DNA of 9,885 nt from Gemmataceae bacterium (GCA_020847555.1 JADLBT010000123.1:1-9885); one strand, 5' to 3'. Positions 1 to 6,693 are shown, counted from the first letter of the stretch. The notes: generated from the sequence alone by a model not told the origin. Numbers and translations are program-made.

Positions 1-460
1 AGGTCACGTCGAAGAACATCCGCACCATCGCGCGCAGCTCGCGCCAGAGGTCGAGGAACAGCCACGGATGGCCGGTCAGGATCGGTGGCGTGAAGAACGA
101 GGGCGCCGCGGGGGGCGCGGGGACAGGCGGCGGGGGCGCGGGAACCTCGTTGCGCACCTGCACCCGCTCCTCGGCCGGCGGCGCGCCGGACTGCTCGATC
201 GGCGGCGCGGTCCGGCGCGCGGCGGACGGCATCGGCTCGGGTTCCGACGCCGGCGCCGGTTTCGGGGGAACTCTGAGGCCGAGGCGCTCGCTGACGCGCG
301 CGACGACGCGGTCTTCCAGCGGTTGTGTGTCCTGCAGACCGGCGACCGCGTCCTCCAGGCGCTGGACGCGCTGCTCCAGCGACTCGGAGTGCGGGCCAGC
401 GCCGGGCGCCTCGGGGCTCTCGGCGGTTGCGTCCTGGAGCATCGTCACGCGCTTCGCCAT
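1..460 (-). CDS. Hypothetical protein with coiled coil and proline-rich linker, partial at left edge
   Basis: The frame is open without a stop from an ATG at 458-460 to the window edge, giving about 153 residues of an incomplete protein. I do not recognise the family. The N-terminus (about residues 25-60) has a heptad-like pattern (SLEQRVQRLEDAVAGLQ) that suggests a short coiled coil. A long linker rich in Pro, Ala and Glu follows (about 65-120). Near the edge the chain turns aromatic and hydrophobic (HPWLFLDLWRELRAMVRMFF), which may lead into a membrane or amphipathic segment. The ATG was chosen because the coiled-coil pattern starts just after it and no upstream in-frame start is visible; another ATG at 468-470 is in a different frame. 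No strong Shine-Dalgarno is present, though GGGAGC lies 13-18 nt upstream. The frame on the opposite strand is also open, as expected at this GC content, but shows no protein-like pattern before about 644. A self-associating, membrane-attached protein is possible, but this is inference. Confidence 0.7.
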   Translation of the reverse strand, partial: MAKRVTMLQDATAESPEAPGAGPHSESLEQRVQRLEDAVAGLQDTQPLEDRVVARVSERLGLRVPPKPAPASEPEPMPSAARRTAPPIEQSGAPPAEERVQVRNEVPAPPPPVPAPPAAPSFFTPPILTGHPWLFLDLWRELRAMVRMFFDVT

Positions 461-539
461 GCGGGGCCATCGCTCCCGACAAGAAAACGGCGCCCGGGAC
501 GAAAAAAAGTTCGAGCTGCGCCCCGGCTTGCCTGCCTCA

Positions 540-545
540 ATTATA
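540..545 (-). promoter_or_regulatory. Candidate -10 box (TATAAT) for the left-edge gene
   Basis: The minus strand reads a perfect TATAAT here, inside a short A+T-rich patch that stands out against the GC-rich surroundings. It lies about 80 nt upstream of the ATG at 460, which predicts a 5' leader of about 73 nt. No convincing -35 hexamer is visible 16-18 nt further upstream, so this is a half-promoter call. A run of seven A residues (502-508) falls within the predicted leader. Confidence 0.45.
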
Positions 546-643
546 TGAGGGCAGCGCACCCCCGCAGCCCTGGGGGGGGTAGAATCAGCCTCCCTTCTCC
601 GACAAGGCCCGGCGGAAATCGGTTTGCTCGTACTCAAACCAGG

Positions 644-814
644 GTGTTAGAATTGACGTTCTCGACAGTTGTATCTGTGCTGCCGCGGCCGGCGGAGCTG
701 AACCGGGCGCTCGCTCATATCAAGTGCGCCGGTGCCGGCAGTGACCCGAACGCCGCCCTGGCCGACGTGTTCTGGGCGCTGCTGAACAACTCGGAGTTCA
801 TTCTGAACCACTAA
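644..814 (+). pseudogene. 3' remnant of a DUF1549/DUF1553 planctomycete protein gene
   Basis: This frame encodes 56 residues and a stop that look like the extreme C-terminus of DUF1553 proteins, the large family usually encoded directly upstream of DUF1501 genes in planctomycetes. The pattern is a hydrophobic segment, then LPRPAELNRALAHI, then DVFWALLNNSEFILNH and the stop. It corresponds to the family's usual ending (LPTPxEL..., then DVxWALxNxxEFxxNH), as I recall it. Full-length members have several hundred residues and carry DUF1549, often a cytochrome-like domain, and DUF1553; none of that is found upstream in any frame. The region before 640 has no protein-like pattern, and the opposite strand holds another gene before 460. 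The frame could begin at a GTG at 644, but no Shine-Dalgarno is seen. The last codons have normal GC-rich usage, while 644-676 is richer in A and T. The simplest reading is a deletion that left only the tail. Confidence 0.72.
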
Positions 815-832
815 CCAATTGAGTCCCGAAAG

Positions 833-854
833 CCCACGGGCCACGCCCCGTGGG
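833..854. repeat. Hairpin repeat copy 1 (CCCACGGG-N6-CCCGTGGG)
   Basis: A perfect 8-bp stem (833-840 with 847-854) encloses a 6-nt loop. It lies 19 nt after the stop of the DUF1553 remnant and is followed by a related hairpin at 874-895. Both arms are identical to the core of the longer hairpin at 2336-2375, with which it also shares the flanking AAG (AAGCCCACGGG). It has no T-tract on the plus strand, so it is not a classical intrinsic terminator, though it could stabilise a 3' end. Confidence 0.85.
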
Positions 855-873
855 TGGTGTGCCGGATACCTGA

Positions 874-895
874 CCCACGGGACGCCGTTCGTGGG
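874..895. repeat. Hairpin repeat copy 2 (degenerate right arm)
   Basis: The left arm CCCACGGG (874-881) is identical to the other copies. The loop is again 6 nt (882-887). The right arm TTCGTGGG (888-895) pairs along all 8 positions if two G-U wobbles are allowed on the plus-strand RNA. The conserved left arm and equal loop length argue that it belongs to the same repeat family as 833-854 and 2345-2366. It lies 45 nt upstream of the DUF1501 start codon and could affect the mRNA leader. Confidence 0.7.
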
Positions 896-940
896 CCTGG
901 CCCTGACCCTTGCCCCCTATCTCTCTGAGGGTTCCTGACG

Positions 941-2314
941 ATGGCCCGTAACACTTCTCCTGGTGGTGATCTCCCCCGTCTGACACGCCGCGAACTGTTC
1001 AAGCTGGCCGCGGCGGGCGTGGTCGGCTACTCCGCCTCCGGCTGGATGGAGGCCCTGGCCAACGACGTCGCGACCAATCCGCAGCGCCGCCGATCCTGCA
1101 TCCTGCTGTGGATGAACGGTGGTCCTAGCCAGATGGACACCTTCGACCTCAAGCCGGGCCACGCCAACGGCGGCCCGTTCCGCGAGGTCCAGACGTCCGT
1201 CCCCGGCATCCGCATCAGCGAGCACCTGCCCCGCATCGCCCGGAACATGCAGGACATGGTCATCTTCCGGTCGATGAGCAGCCGCGAGGGCGATCACGGC
1301 CGTGCCACATTCCTGATGCGCACCGGCTATCTGCCGCAGGGTCCGATCCAGTACCCGACCCTCGGCTCGCTGATCTCCAGGGAACTCGGCCGCGAGGACA
1401 ATGCGCTGCCGAACTTCGTCTCCATCAGTCCGTACCGGCTGTTCAGCCCGGCCGCTTATGGCCCCGGGTTCCTCGGGCCGCAGTACGCCCCGCTGCTTGT
1501 CGGCGACGCCGGCAATCGCGTCTTCACCCCGCAGCCGAACCAGAACGACTACGAGCAGTCCCTGCGGGTCGAGGATCTGACCCCGCCGCCGGAGGTCAGC
1601 CGGACCCAATTCGACGCCCGCATCAACCTGCTCAACGAGATGGAGCGCGACTTCGTCGCCCGCCATCCCGGCATCTCCCCGCAGAGCCACCGGACGGCAT
1701 ACGATCGGGCTGTGCGGCTGATGCGCACCGCCGCCTCGAGCGCGTTCAACCTGCAGGAAGAACCGGCCCGCATCCGCGACGCCTACGGCCGCAACCAGTT
1801 CGGCCAGGGCTGCCTGCTGGCGCGCCGGCTGGTCGAGCGCGGCGTACCGTTCGTCGAGGTCAGCCTGGGGGCGTTCGCTGGGAACAACCTCGGCTGGGAC
1901 ACGCACAACAACAACTTCCCCGCCATCGAGAGCCTGTCGCGCATCCTCGATCCGGCATGGGGCACGCTGTTGGAGGATCTGCGTGCGCGCGGTTTGCTGT
2001 CCAGCACGCTGATTGTCTGGATGGGTGAGTTCGGCCGTACGCCGCGCATCAACCCGCAGCGCGGCCGCGACCACTACCCGAACGCCTGGTCGGCCGTCAT
2101 GGCGGGCGGCGGGCTCAACGGCGGGCAGGTCATCGGTCGCACCAGCGCCGACGGCACCACCGTCGAGGGCGACGCCATCACCGTCCCGAACTTCATCGCC
2201 ACCGTGTGCCGGGCGCTGGGCGTGGACCACACGCGGCAGAACATGTCGAACGTCGGCCGACCGATCCGCATCGCGGACGCCGGCTCCCAGCCGATCCGGG
2301 GGGCCGTTCGCTGA
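941..2314 (+). CDS. DUF1501 domain-containing protein, Tat-exported
   Basis: This is a complete 457-residue DUF1501 protein, a family related to the alkaline phosphatase/sulfatase fold that is greatly expanded in planctomycetes; its substrate is not established. A twin-arginine signal is visible at residues 15-30 (TRRELFKLAAAGVVG), so folded export is likely. The family's N-terminal signature LWMNGGPSQMDTFDLKPG lies at about 56-73, a conserved SREGDHGRATFLMRTGY block at 114-130, and the C-terminal signature GEFGRTPRIN...GRDHYPNAWS at 362-384. The ATG at 941 is preceded by GAGGG at 927-931, 9 nt away. In most planctomycete loci the upstream neighbour is a DUF1549/DUF1553 gene transcribed with it. 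Here only that partner's 3' tail remains (644-814), so this gene may be orphaned or driven by an unidentified promoter. No clear promoter is seen between 815 and 940. The convergent peptidase gene ends 78 nt downstream, with a long hairpin in between. Confidence 0.95.
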   Translation: MARNTSPGGDLPRLTRRELFKLAAAGVVGYSASGWMEALANDVATNPQRRRSCILLWMNGGPSQMDTFDLKPGHANGGPFREVQTSVPGIRISEHLPRIARNMQDMVIFRSMSSREGDHGRATFLMRTGYLPQGPIQYPTLGSLISRELGREDNALPNFVSISPYRLFSPAAYGPGFLGPQYAPLLVGDAGNRVFTPQPNQNDYEQSLRVEDLTPPPEVSRTQFDARINLLNEMERDFVARHPGISPQSHRTAYDRAVRLMRTAASSAFNLQEEPARIRDAYGRNQFGQGCLLARRLVERGVPFVEVSLGAFAGNNLGWDTHNNNFPAIESLSRILDPAWGTLLEDLRARGLLSSTLIVWMGEFGRTPRINPQRGRDHYPNAWSAVMAGGGLNGGQVIGRTSADGTTVEGDAITVPNFIATVCRALGVDHTRQNMSNVGRPIRIADAGSQPIRGAVR

Positions 2315-2335
2315 GATGACATGACGGCGCCGCCT

Positions 2336-2375
2336 TTTGGCAAGCCCACGGGGCGCCACCCGTGGGCTTGCCAAA
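2336..2375. terminator. Long perfect hairpin between convergent genes; third copy of the hairpin repeat
   Basis: A perfect 17-bp stem (2336-2352 with 2359-2375) encloses a 6-nt loop (2353-2358). It lies between the stop of the DUF1501 gene (2314) and the stop of the minus-strand peptidase gene (2393), so it could act on both transcripts. The outer base pairs are TTT/AAA, but no U-tract follows on either strand, so termination or RNA 3'-end protection is inferred from position and stability. The inner 8-bp core and loop length match 833-854 exactly in both arms. Confidence 0.75.
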
Positions 2376-2392
2376 TACCTCTTGCACCTGCA

Positions 2393-4504
2393 TTAGCGCG
2401 CCCGCCCGCCCGGCGGGACGTGCTTCTTCAGCCAGGCGAAGACCTCCTGGTGCCAGTACCGGCTGTTCGCCGGCTTGAGTACCCAGTGCCCCTCGTCCGG
2501 GAAGTTCACCATGCGCGACGGCACGCCGAGTCGCTGCAACGTTGTGAACAACTCGTGCCCCTGGCCGATCGGACAGCGGAAATCGAGGTCGTTGTGGATC
2601 ACCAGCATCGGCGTCTTGAACTTCGCCAGGTTGGCGGCGAAGCGGTGCGGGGAATGCTTCTCATACGCGGCCCGGTTCTTGCCCCACGGCGGGCCGCCGT
2701 GCTCCCACTCGTCGAACCACAACTCGTCCGTTGTCGCGTACATGCTCTCGAAGTTCCAGACGCTGCAATGCGTGATGAGCGTCTTGAACCGGCCGGTGTT
2801 GACCGCGAACCAGTTCATCATGTACCCGCCGAACGACGCCCCGGCAGCGCCGATCCGGTCCTTATCGACCCACGGTTGCTGCTCCAGCCAGTCCACCCCC
2901 TTCATGAGGTCCTCGTAGCACTTGCCGCCCCAGTCGCTGCTGATCTCGTCGATGTACTTCTGGCCGAAGCCGGTGCTGCCGCGCGGGTTCGGCAGGGCGA
3001 CCACGTCGCCCTGCGCGGCCCACAACTCCGGGTTCCAGCGGTAGCTCCAGCCGTCCGTCCACGCCCCCTGCGGCCCGCCGTGAACGAGGTACACCACCGG
3101 CCACTTCTTCATCGGGTTGAAGCCGGGCGGTTCGAGGATCCACATCTGCATCGGCGCGCCGCCAGCGCCCTGGACCGTGACGCTCCTGGGCCGCGGCAGG
3201 TCGATTTCTTTCAGCAGCGCCGCGTTGGGGTCGATGGTGCGGAGGGTCGTCTGCGCCCCCCGCGCGGTGCCGACGATACGGATCTTCGGGGGGTGGTCGA
3301 GCGCCGCGTTGGTGAATGCCAGCCGGTTGCCGTCCCTGCTGATCGAGAGCGCCGCGTTCGTGCCGCCCACGGCGAACTTGCTGATCTCGCCGTCAGCGAG
3401 GTGGAGTTCCCAGATCGGCCGACTGGCCTTCTCCTCGGCGGTGAAGAAGACGGTTTTGCTGTCCCTCGCCCAGACGAAGTCATCGATCCAGCTGTCGAAT
3501 TTCGCCGTGCCGCTGCGCGGCTTGCCCTTCGGGGCGCCGCTGGCGTCGCAGTCCACGACCATCAGCTCCCAGCGGTCGGCCTCGTAGCCGGCCTTCTTCT
3601 GCTTCCGGTACGCCAGCCACTTGCCGTCGGGCGAGAACTGCGGCCCGCTATCGGCCGCCTTGTTGCCCTGCGTCAGGTTCTCCGGCTTGCCGGTGCCATC
3701 GATCGCCACCCGCCAGATGTCGTAGTTGGTGCTCCACGCCTCGTTCTTGCGCGGCGGAGCGGTGTAGACCAGGTGCGTCCCGTCCGGGCTGAACGTGAAA
3801 TCCGCGCCGGACGAGAAGGTCGTTGAGGTCGGGAAGGCGTCGAGATCGCCGGGCGTCACGTCATGCGGCTCACCCGCCTTCCTGCCGCCGAACGACATCA
3901 CGAACAGGTGCTGGCGCTTGTCCCCGACATACTCGTCCCAGTGGCGATAGAAGAGGCGGGTGAACACCTTCGCCTTCACCGGGTTCTTCTCGCGTTCCTC
4001 GATCTTCTTGCGATTCAAGGCATCGCTCTCGGCGAACGGTCGGGTCGAGAACTCGGGCCACACCGCCGACACGAAGGCGATCCGCTTGCCGTCCGGGGAC
4101 CAGACGGGATCGCTCGCCTCGGTGCTCAGGTGCGTCAGTTGCCGCGCCTCGCCGCCGTCCGCGTCGATCACCCCGAGTTGCAGGCTGCCCGAGCGGTTCG
4201 ACTGGAACAGAATACGCTTGCTGTCGGGACTCCAGCGCGGGTGGCTGTCGCGCTTGTCGGCCGTCGTCAGGCGCCGCGGCATCTTGCCGTCGGTGGGCAC
4301 CAGCCAGAGGTTCGACGCGGTCTTGTTGCCCGCCACGTCCACAACCGTGCCGACGACGTGGACGATCCATTTCCCGTCGGGGCTGATCTGGGGGTCGCTC
4401 ACGCGCTTGAACCGGAACAGATCATCGACCTGCATCGGGCGCTTCTCCTGCGCCTGCGCGGGGATGGCCAGCAGGCACAGCAATAAGACGGCGGTCCGTT
4501 TCAT
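2393..4504 (-). CDS. S9 family peptidase (prolyl oligopeptidase / acylaminoacyl-peptidase type), exported
   Basis: A 703-residue serine peptidase with an N-terminal signal peptide (MKRTAVLLLCLLAIPAQA, likely cleaved near residue 18), so it acts outside the cytoplasm. Residues 25-420 form a beta-propeller with repeated TolB/PD40-type motifs (SPDGKW near 42, then WSPDSKR, WSPDGKR, FSPDGT, FSPDGKW). The C-terminal alpha/beta-hydrolase domain holds an oxyanion-hole motif HGGP (475-478) and a complete triad: Ser557 in GASFGGY, Asp641 in LDFRCP and His673 in DEGHW. Family members cleave short peptides or N-acylated and dipeptide ends; the substrate cannot be told from sequence. The start is supported by AAAGGG about 5 nt upstream of the ATG. 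The gene lies 69 nt after the anti-sigma gene on the same strand with no obvious terminator between, so cotranscription with the sigma/anti-sigma pair is likely. Length and motifs are normal for the family. Confidence 0.95.
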   Translation of the reverse strand: MKRTAVLLLCLLAIPAQAQEKRPMQVDDLFRFKRVSDPQISPDGKWIVHVVGTVVDVAGNKTASNLWLVPTDGKMPRRLTTADKRDSHPRWSPDSKRILFQSNRSGSLQLGVIDADGGEARQLTHLSTEASDPVWSPDGKRIAFVSAVWPEFSTRPFAESDALNRKKIEEREKNPVKAKVFTRLFYRHWDEYVGDKRQHLFVMSFGGRKAGEPHDVTPGDLDAFPTSTTFSSGADFTFSPDGTHLVYTAPPRKNEAWSTNYDIWRVAIDGTGKPENLTQGNKAADSGPQFSPDGKWLAYRKQKKAGYEADRWELMVVDCDASGAPKGKPRSGTAKFDSWIDDFVWARDSKTVFFTAEEKASRPIWELHLADGEISKFAVGGTNAALSISRDGNRLAFTNAALDHPPKIRIVGTARGAQTTLRTIDPNAALLKEIDLPRPRSVTVQGAGGAPMQMWILEPPGFNPMKKWPVVYLVHGGPQGAWTDGWSYRWNPELWAAQGDVVALPNPRGSTGFGQKYIDEISSDWGGKCYEDLMKGVDWLEQQPWVDKDRIGAAGASFGGYMMNWFAVNTGRFKTLITHCSVWNFESMYATTDELWFDEWEHGGPPWGKNRAAYEKHSPHRFAANLAKFKTPMLVIHNDLDFRCPIGQGHELFTTLQRLGVPSRMVNFPDEGHWVLKPANSRYWHQEVFAWLKKHVPPGGRAR

Positions 4505-4573
4505 GAGGGCCCTTTCTGGTGAGGTACGCGGGCACGAGGCGTGCGTCCGAAGGGACGACGGGAGGAGACGGGG

Positions 4574-5551
4574 TCAGGGCGTCGGGCTGGCTCCGCTACT
4601 GCCGAGGACGGCATCATTCCAGCCCAGCCCGGCGGCGACCTTGCCGGCGCGGTTGAGGTAGATGTCGTCGCGCTGGAAGCCGACGTCGCGCGTGGTGCAG
4701 AACGCGACGTGGCCGTCGCGGAAGAGGACGTTCTGCCCGCGCCCGCCGTGGTTGGGGCTGTTGCCCAGGGTCGGGTCGGCCGGCGGGCAGTCGGCCAGGA
4801 GAGGCAGGCGCTCGTTCGGCTTGTCGCGCTCGAAGCGCGGGCCGATGACGCCGCCCTGCCCGCGGTGACCGAGGGAGTAAGCGTAGCACGATACCAGCGA
4901 ATTGACGTGCCGGCGGAACTGGGCCGGATCCATGCCCTGCAGGTCGCTGAGCTTCCAGGAACACGGCTGCGGACTGCCGTTCGCCGGGCAGCGGACGCTG
5001 ACGGTCTCGTTCAGGGTGCCGGACTCCTTGAGGATCGGGGCCACCAGCCCGGCGACGTTGCGCGGCGCTGCTGCGGCCCGGGCGACGTCCGGGAAGTTGT
5101 CGTGATGCATGACGCTGTAAGACTTCAACGACCCGTAGAAGCGGCGCAGGTTGTCCTGGCACGCGACCACATGGGCCGGCTCGCGCACCGACAGCACCCA
5201 GGGGAAGAGCAGGCCGAGGGCGGTCACGAGCAGGCACGCGGCGACGAGGACGTCAGCCCGCCGCCAGAACGGCACCGCCGGAGCGGCGAGGCGATCGACC
5301 GGGGCGGGAGCGTGCGGGAGTCGGCGACAGGCGTGTTCGGCGACGTGGCCGAGCGTGCGGACGACCAGCCCGGCCGGCGGCTCCGGCTGGGCGCGGTCGG
5401 CGGCCAGCGGCTCCAGAGCCCGGCGCAGCACTTCGAGGCGCTGCCGGGCGGCGGGGTCGGCTTCGAGTTGCGCCTCGACTGCCTGGTGGTCGGCCGGGTC
5501 GAGGGCGTTCAGCAGATACCCGAGCAGATTTTCGTCCATCGTCGTCTTCAC
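4574..5551 (-). CDS. Membrane-anchored anti-sigma factor with DUF1559-like pseudopilin domain
   Basis: The protein has 325 residues in three parts. Residues 5-60 (ENLLGYLLNALDP..., then LEADPAARQRLEVLRRAL) resemble the helical N-terminus of planctomycete anti-sigma factors; no zinc-binding HxxxCxxC is present. A single transmembrane helix lies at about 100-121. The remaining 200 residues face outward and resemble DUF1559/type II pseudopilin domains: CQDNLRRFYGSLKSYSVMHH (131-150) matches the post-helix segment, and NHGG...NVLFRDGHVAF (267-284) matches the H-X9-DG motif, with one extra residue between H268 and D279-G280. Cysteines at 131, 189, 197, 222, 255 and 285 could form disulfides. The GTG at 5551 is preferred over an ATG at 5539 because AAAGGCGG (5560-5567) is 8 nt upstream of the GTG but 20 nt from the ATG. 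The gene follows the ECF sigma gene by 61 nt. The role is to bind that sigma factor at the membrane; its signal is unknown. Confidence 0.8.
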   Translation of the reverse strand: MKTTMDENLLGYLLNALDPADHQAVEAQLEADPAARQRLEVLRRALEPLAADRAQPEPPAGLVVRTLGHVAEHACRRLPHAPAPVDRLAAPAVPFWRRADVLVAACLLVTALGLLFPWVLSVREPAHVVACQDNLRRFYGSLKSYSVMHHDNFPDVARAAAAPRNVAGLVAPILKESGTLNETVSVRCPANGSPQPCSWKLSDLQGMDPAQFRRHVNSLVSCYAYSLGHRGQGGVIGPRFERDKPNERLPLLADCPPADPTLGNSPNHGGRGQNVLFRDGHVAFCTTRDVGFQRDDIYLNRAGKVAAGLGWNDAVLGSSGASPTP

Positions 5552-5574
5552 GGTAGCGACCGCCTTTCGGGGCC

Positions 5575-5595
5575 GTCCGGTGTTCCAGGCCGGAC
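5575..5595. other. Small hairpin in the sigma/anti-sigma gap
   Basis: A 6-bp stem (5575-5580 with 5590-5595) and 9-nt loop lie between the sigma stop and the anti-sigma Shine-Dalgarno. It has no T-tract, so it is unlikely to terminate; it may tune the ratio of the two proteins or mean nothing. Confidence 0.35.
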
Positions 5596-5612
5596 CGCCG
5601 CGGCGGGCGTTA

Positions 5613-6236
5613 TCAACCCAGTGAGAGCATGTCCTCCGCGGAGGCGGCCCACGCCTCCTGAAGCTTGCCGAGGGCGACGTGCAACCGCGACTTCACCGTG
5701 CCGACCGGAATGCCGAGAACGTCGGCGATCTCGCGGTACTTCAGACCCTGGTAGTACGCCAGGAGAACCACCTGCCGGAGGAAGTCCGGCAGGCGATCGA
5801 CGGTGGCCCGAACGACCTGGCGGCGCTCCTCCCCCTGGGCGTGGTCGATCGGCCCCGGGAGGGAGGATTCGAGGGCCGCCGTCAGGTTCTGCGTCTCCCC
5901 GCCGCCCGGCTCGTCGCGCTGCCGGTCGAGGCTAACCGCCTGATGGCGGTTGTTGCGGCGCAGCGCATCGATCGCCTGGTGGGTGGCGATCGTGTACAGC
6001 CACGGCCGCACCGGCCGCCCCGGCTCGTAGGTGCCGGCCTTGGTGTACAGCTGCAAGAAGGTGTTCTGGAACACGTCGTCGGCGAGATCGCCGTCGCTCA
6101 GGTAGCGGCGCAGGTAGCCGTACAACTCGCGCTCGTAGCGCCGCACCAGCACCCCGAACGCCTCGCGCAGCCCGCTGCGGAATCGGCCGAGCAGTTCCTC
6201 GTCAGAACACTGGATCAGCTCGTCGTGCGGTTCCAC
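5613..6236 (-). CDS. ECF-type RNA polymerase sigma factor (sigma-70 family)
   Basis: A 207-residue extracytoplasmic-function sigma factor. Region sigma2 spans about 23-95 (YERELYGYLRRYLSDGDLAD, then VFQNTFLQLY and RPWLYTIATHQAIDALRR), which contacts core RNA polymerase and melts the -10 region. A variable linker (95-140) separates it from sigma4 at about 142-195 (LPDFLRQVVLLAYYQGLKY, then EIADVLGIPVGTVKSRLHVA), the helix-turn-helix that reads the -35 element. Sigma3 is absent, as expected for ECF factors. The start is a GTG at 6234-6236; GAGGG lies only 3 nt upstream, which is short, but no better in-frame start exists. It is the first gene of the apparent sigma/anti-sigma/peptidase operon and probably positively regulates its own transcription, which is common for this class but not shown here. 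The -35/-10 at 6302-6330 looks housekeeping-like, so basal expression from the main sigma is also likely. Confidence 0.95.
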   Translation of the reverse strand: MEPHDELIQCSDEELLGRFRSGLREAFGVLVRRYERELYGYLRRYLSDGDLADDVFQNTFLQLYTKAGTYEPGRPVRPWLYTIATHQAIDALRRNNRHQAVSLDRQRDEPGGGETQNLTAALESSLPGPIDHAQGEERRQVVRATVDRLPDFLRQVVLLAYYQGLKYREIADVLGIPVGTVKSRLHVALGKLQEAWAASAEDMLSLG

Positions 6237-6301
6237 GATCCCTCTACCATCAGTACGCGGTCGGCGCGAGTCGGGTTCGGCAGTCCGGGCTCTCCCCCTG
6301 T

Positions 6302-6330
6302 ATGACAGCCGAAAAACGGGACGATGTCAA
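6302..6330 (-). promoter_or_regulatory. Promoter for the sigma/anti-sigma/peptidase operon
   Basis: On the minus strand a perfect -35 TTGACA (6325-6330) is followed after exactly 17 nt by TGTCAT (6302-6307), a 4/6 match to TATAAT. Transcription would start near 6295, leaving a leader of about 58 nt before the sigma GTG. The TGACA of the -35 and the TGTCA of the -10 are complementary, so an operator-like dyad spans the promoter. The nine bases TTGACATCG are also found in the promoter candidate at 6981-7008. Confidence 0.6.
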
Positions 6331-6408
6331 GCGCGTGGACGCTCCCTCAGCAGGGTCTGTCGCAGGCGTTCGTACCAGCCCGGACGGTCGGAACGCTCTC
6401 CAAACGAC

Positions 6409-6468
6409 GAAGCCCGCGGGCGCCGTGCAGCGCTCCGCGGGCCTCGGGGCGGCGGGTTGTGCCGCCGC
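6409..6468 (-). terminator. Tandem hairpins after the small basic protein gene
   Basis: Reading the minus strand after the stop at 6496, a 7-bp hairpin (6462-6468 with 6449-6455) is followed by a stronger one of 11 bp including one G-U pair (6435-6445 with 6409-6419, 15-nt loop), then the partly T-rich TCGTCGTTTGG. Position and structure fit termination of the 6496-6693 gene before the sigma operon promoter; the T-tract is interrupted, so efficiency is uncertain. Confidence 0.5.
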
Positions 6469-6495
6469 GGTCGCCCGACCCGTGTGCCGGGACGG

Positions 6496-6693
6496 TTACT
6501 TCTTCTTGCACGGCGCCTTCTTCGCGGCGGGCGCCTTCTTCTGGGCCTTGGCGCCGGCGGCGGTTTTGGCCTTGTCCTTGGCCGGTGCCTTCTCGGCGGT
6601 CTCCTCGCTCTCCGCAGCCGGCTTCCCGAAGATGACCTCATAGCCCTCGGCGAACTTCTTGGTCTCGGCCAGGCCGACGCGCACGATGCTCAC
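6496..6693 (-). CDS. Small Lys/Ala-tailed basic protein of unknown function
   Basis: A 65-residue protein. The first 24 residues (MSIVRVGLAETKKFAEGYEV, then IFGK) look like a short conserved domain. The rest is low-complexity Ala, Lys and Pro, ending in APCKKK, much like histone-H1-type or other nucleic-acid-binding tails. I recall similar short proteins with an MSIVRVGLAE start and a lysine tail in planctomycetes, but cannot confirm it here. The start is the GTG at 6691-6693: the Shine-Dalgarno GGAGGT (6700-6705) is exactly 6 nt upstream. An ATG at 6784-6786 would add 31 residues with no family-like pattern and is rejected. A promoter candidate lies at 6804-6832 and a structured element further upstream. 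The function is unknown; binding of nucleic acid through the basic tail is inference. Confidence 0.8.
   Translation of the reverse strand: MSIVRVGLAETKKFAEGYEVIFGKPAAESEETAEKAPAKDKAKTAAGAKAQKKAPAAKKAPCKKK

Noticed and set aside
68..643. Long open plus-strand frame running into the DUF1553-like tail
   Set aside because: Before about 640 the translation is arginine/glycine-rich, low in pattern and antisense to the left-edge gene. Only the part from about 644 resembles a protein family.
653..676. TTGACG followed by GTATCT as a plus-strand promoter within the remnant
   Set aside because: The gap between the two hexamers is only 12 nt and no better -10 box lies at 16-18 nt.
917..2374. Long open frame antisense to the DUF1501 gene
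   Set aside because: High GC leaves the opposite frame open; its product matches no family pattern, while the plus strand has clear DUF1501 motifs.
2685..2701. GC palindrome CACGGCG-N3-CGCCGTG within the peptidase gene
   Set aside because: It lies in conserved coding sequence and is explained by Gly/Pro codons at high GC.
2321..3826. 501-codon plus-strand frame antisense to the S9 peptidase gene
   Set aside because: It is a shadow of a gene with a signal peptide and complete catalytic triad; it has no recognisable domain.
4541..5935. 464-codon plus-strand frame antisense to the anti-sigma and sigma genes
   Set aside because: It crosses two well-supported genes and the gap between them and shows only the Arg/Ala/Gly/Pro composition of antisense frames.
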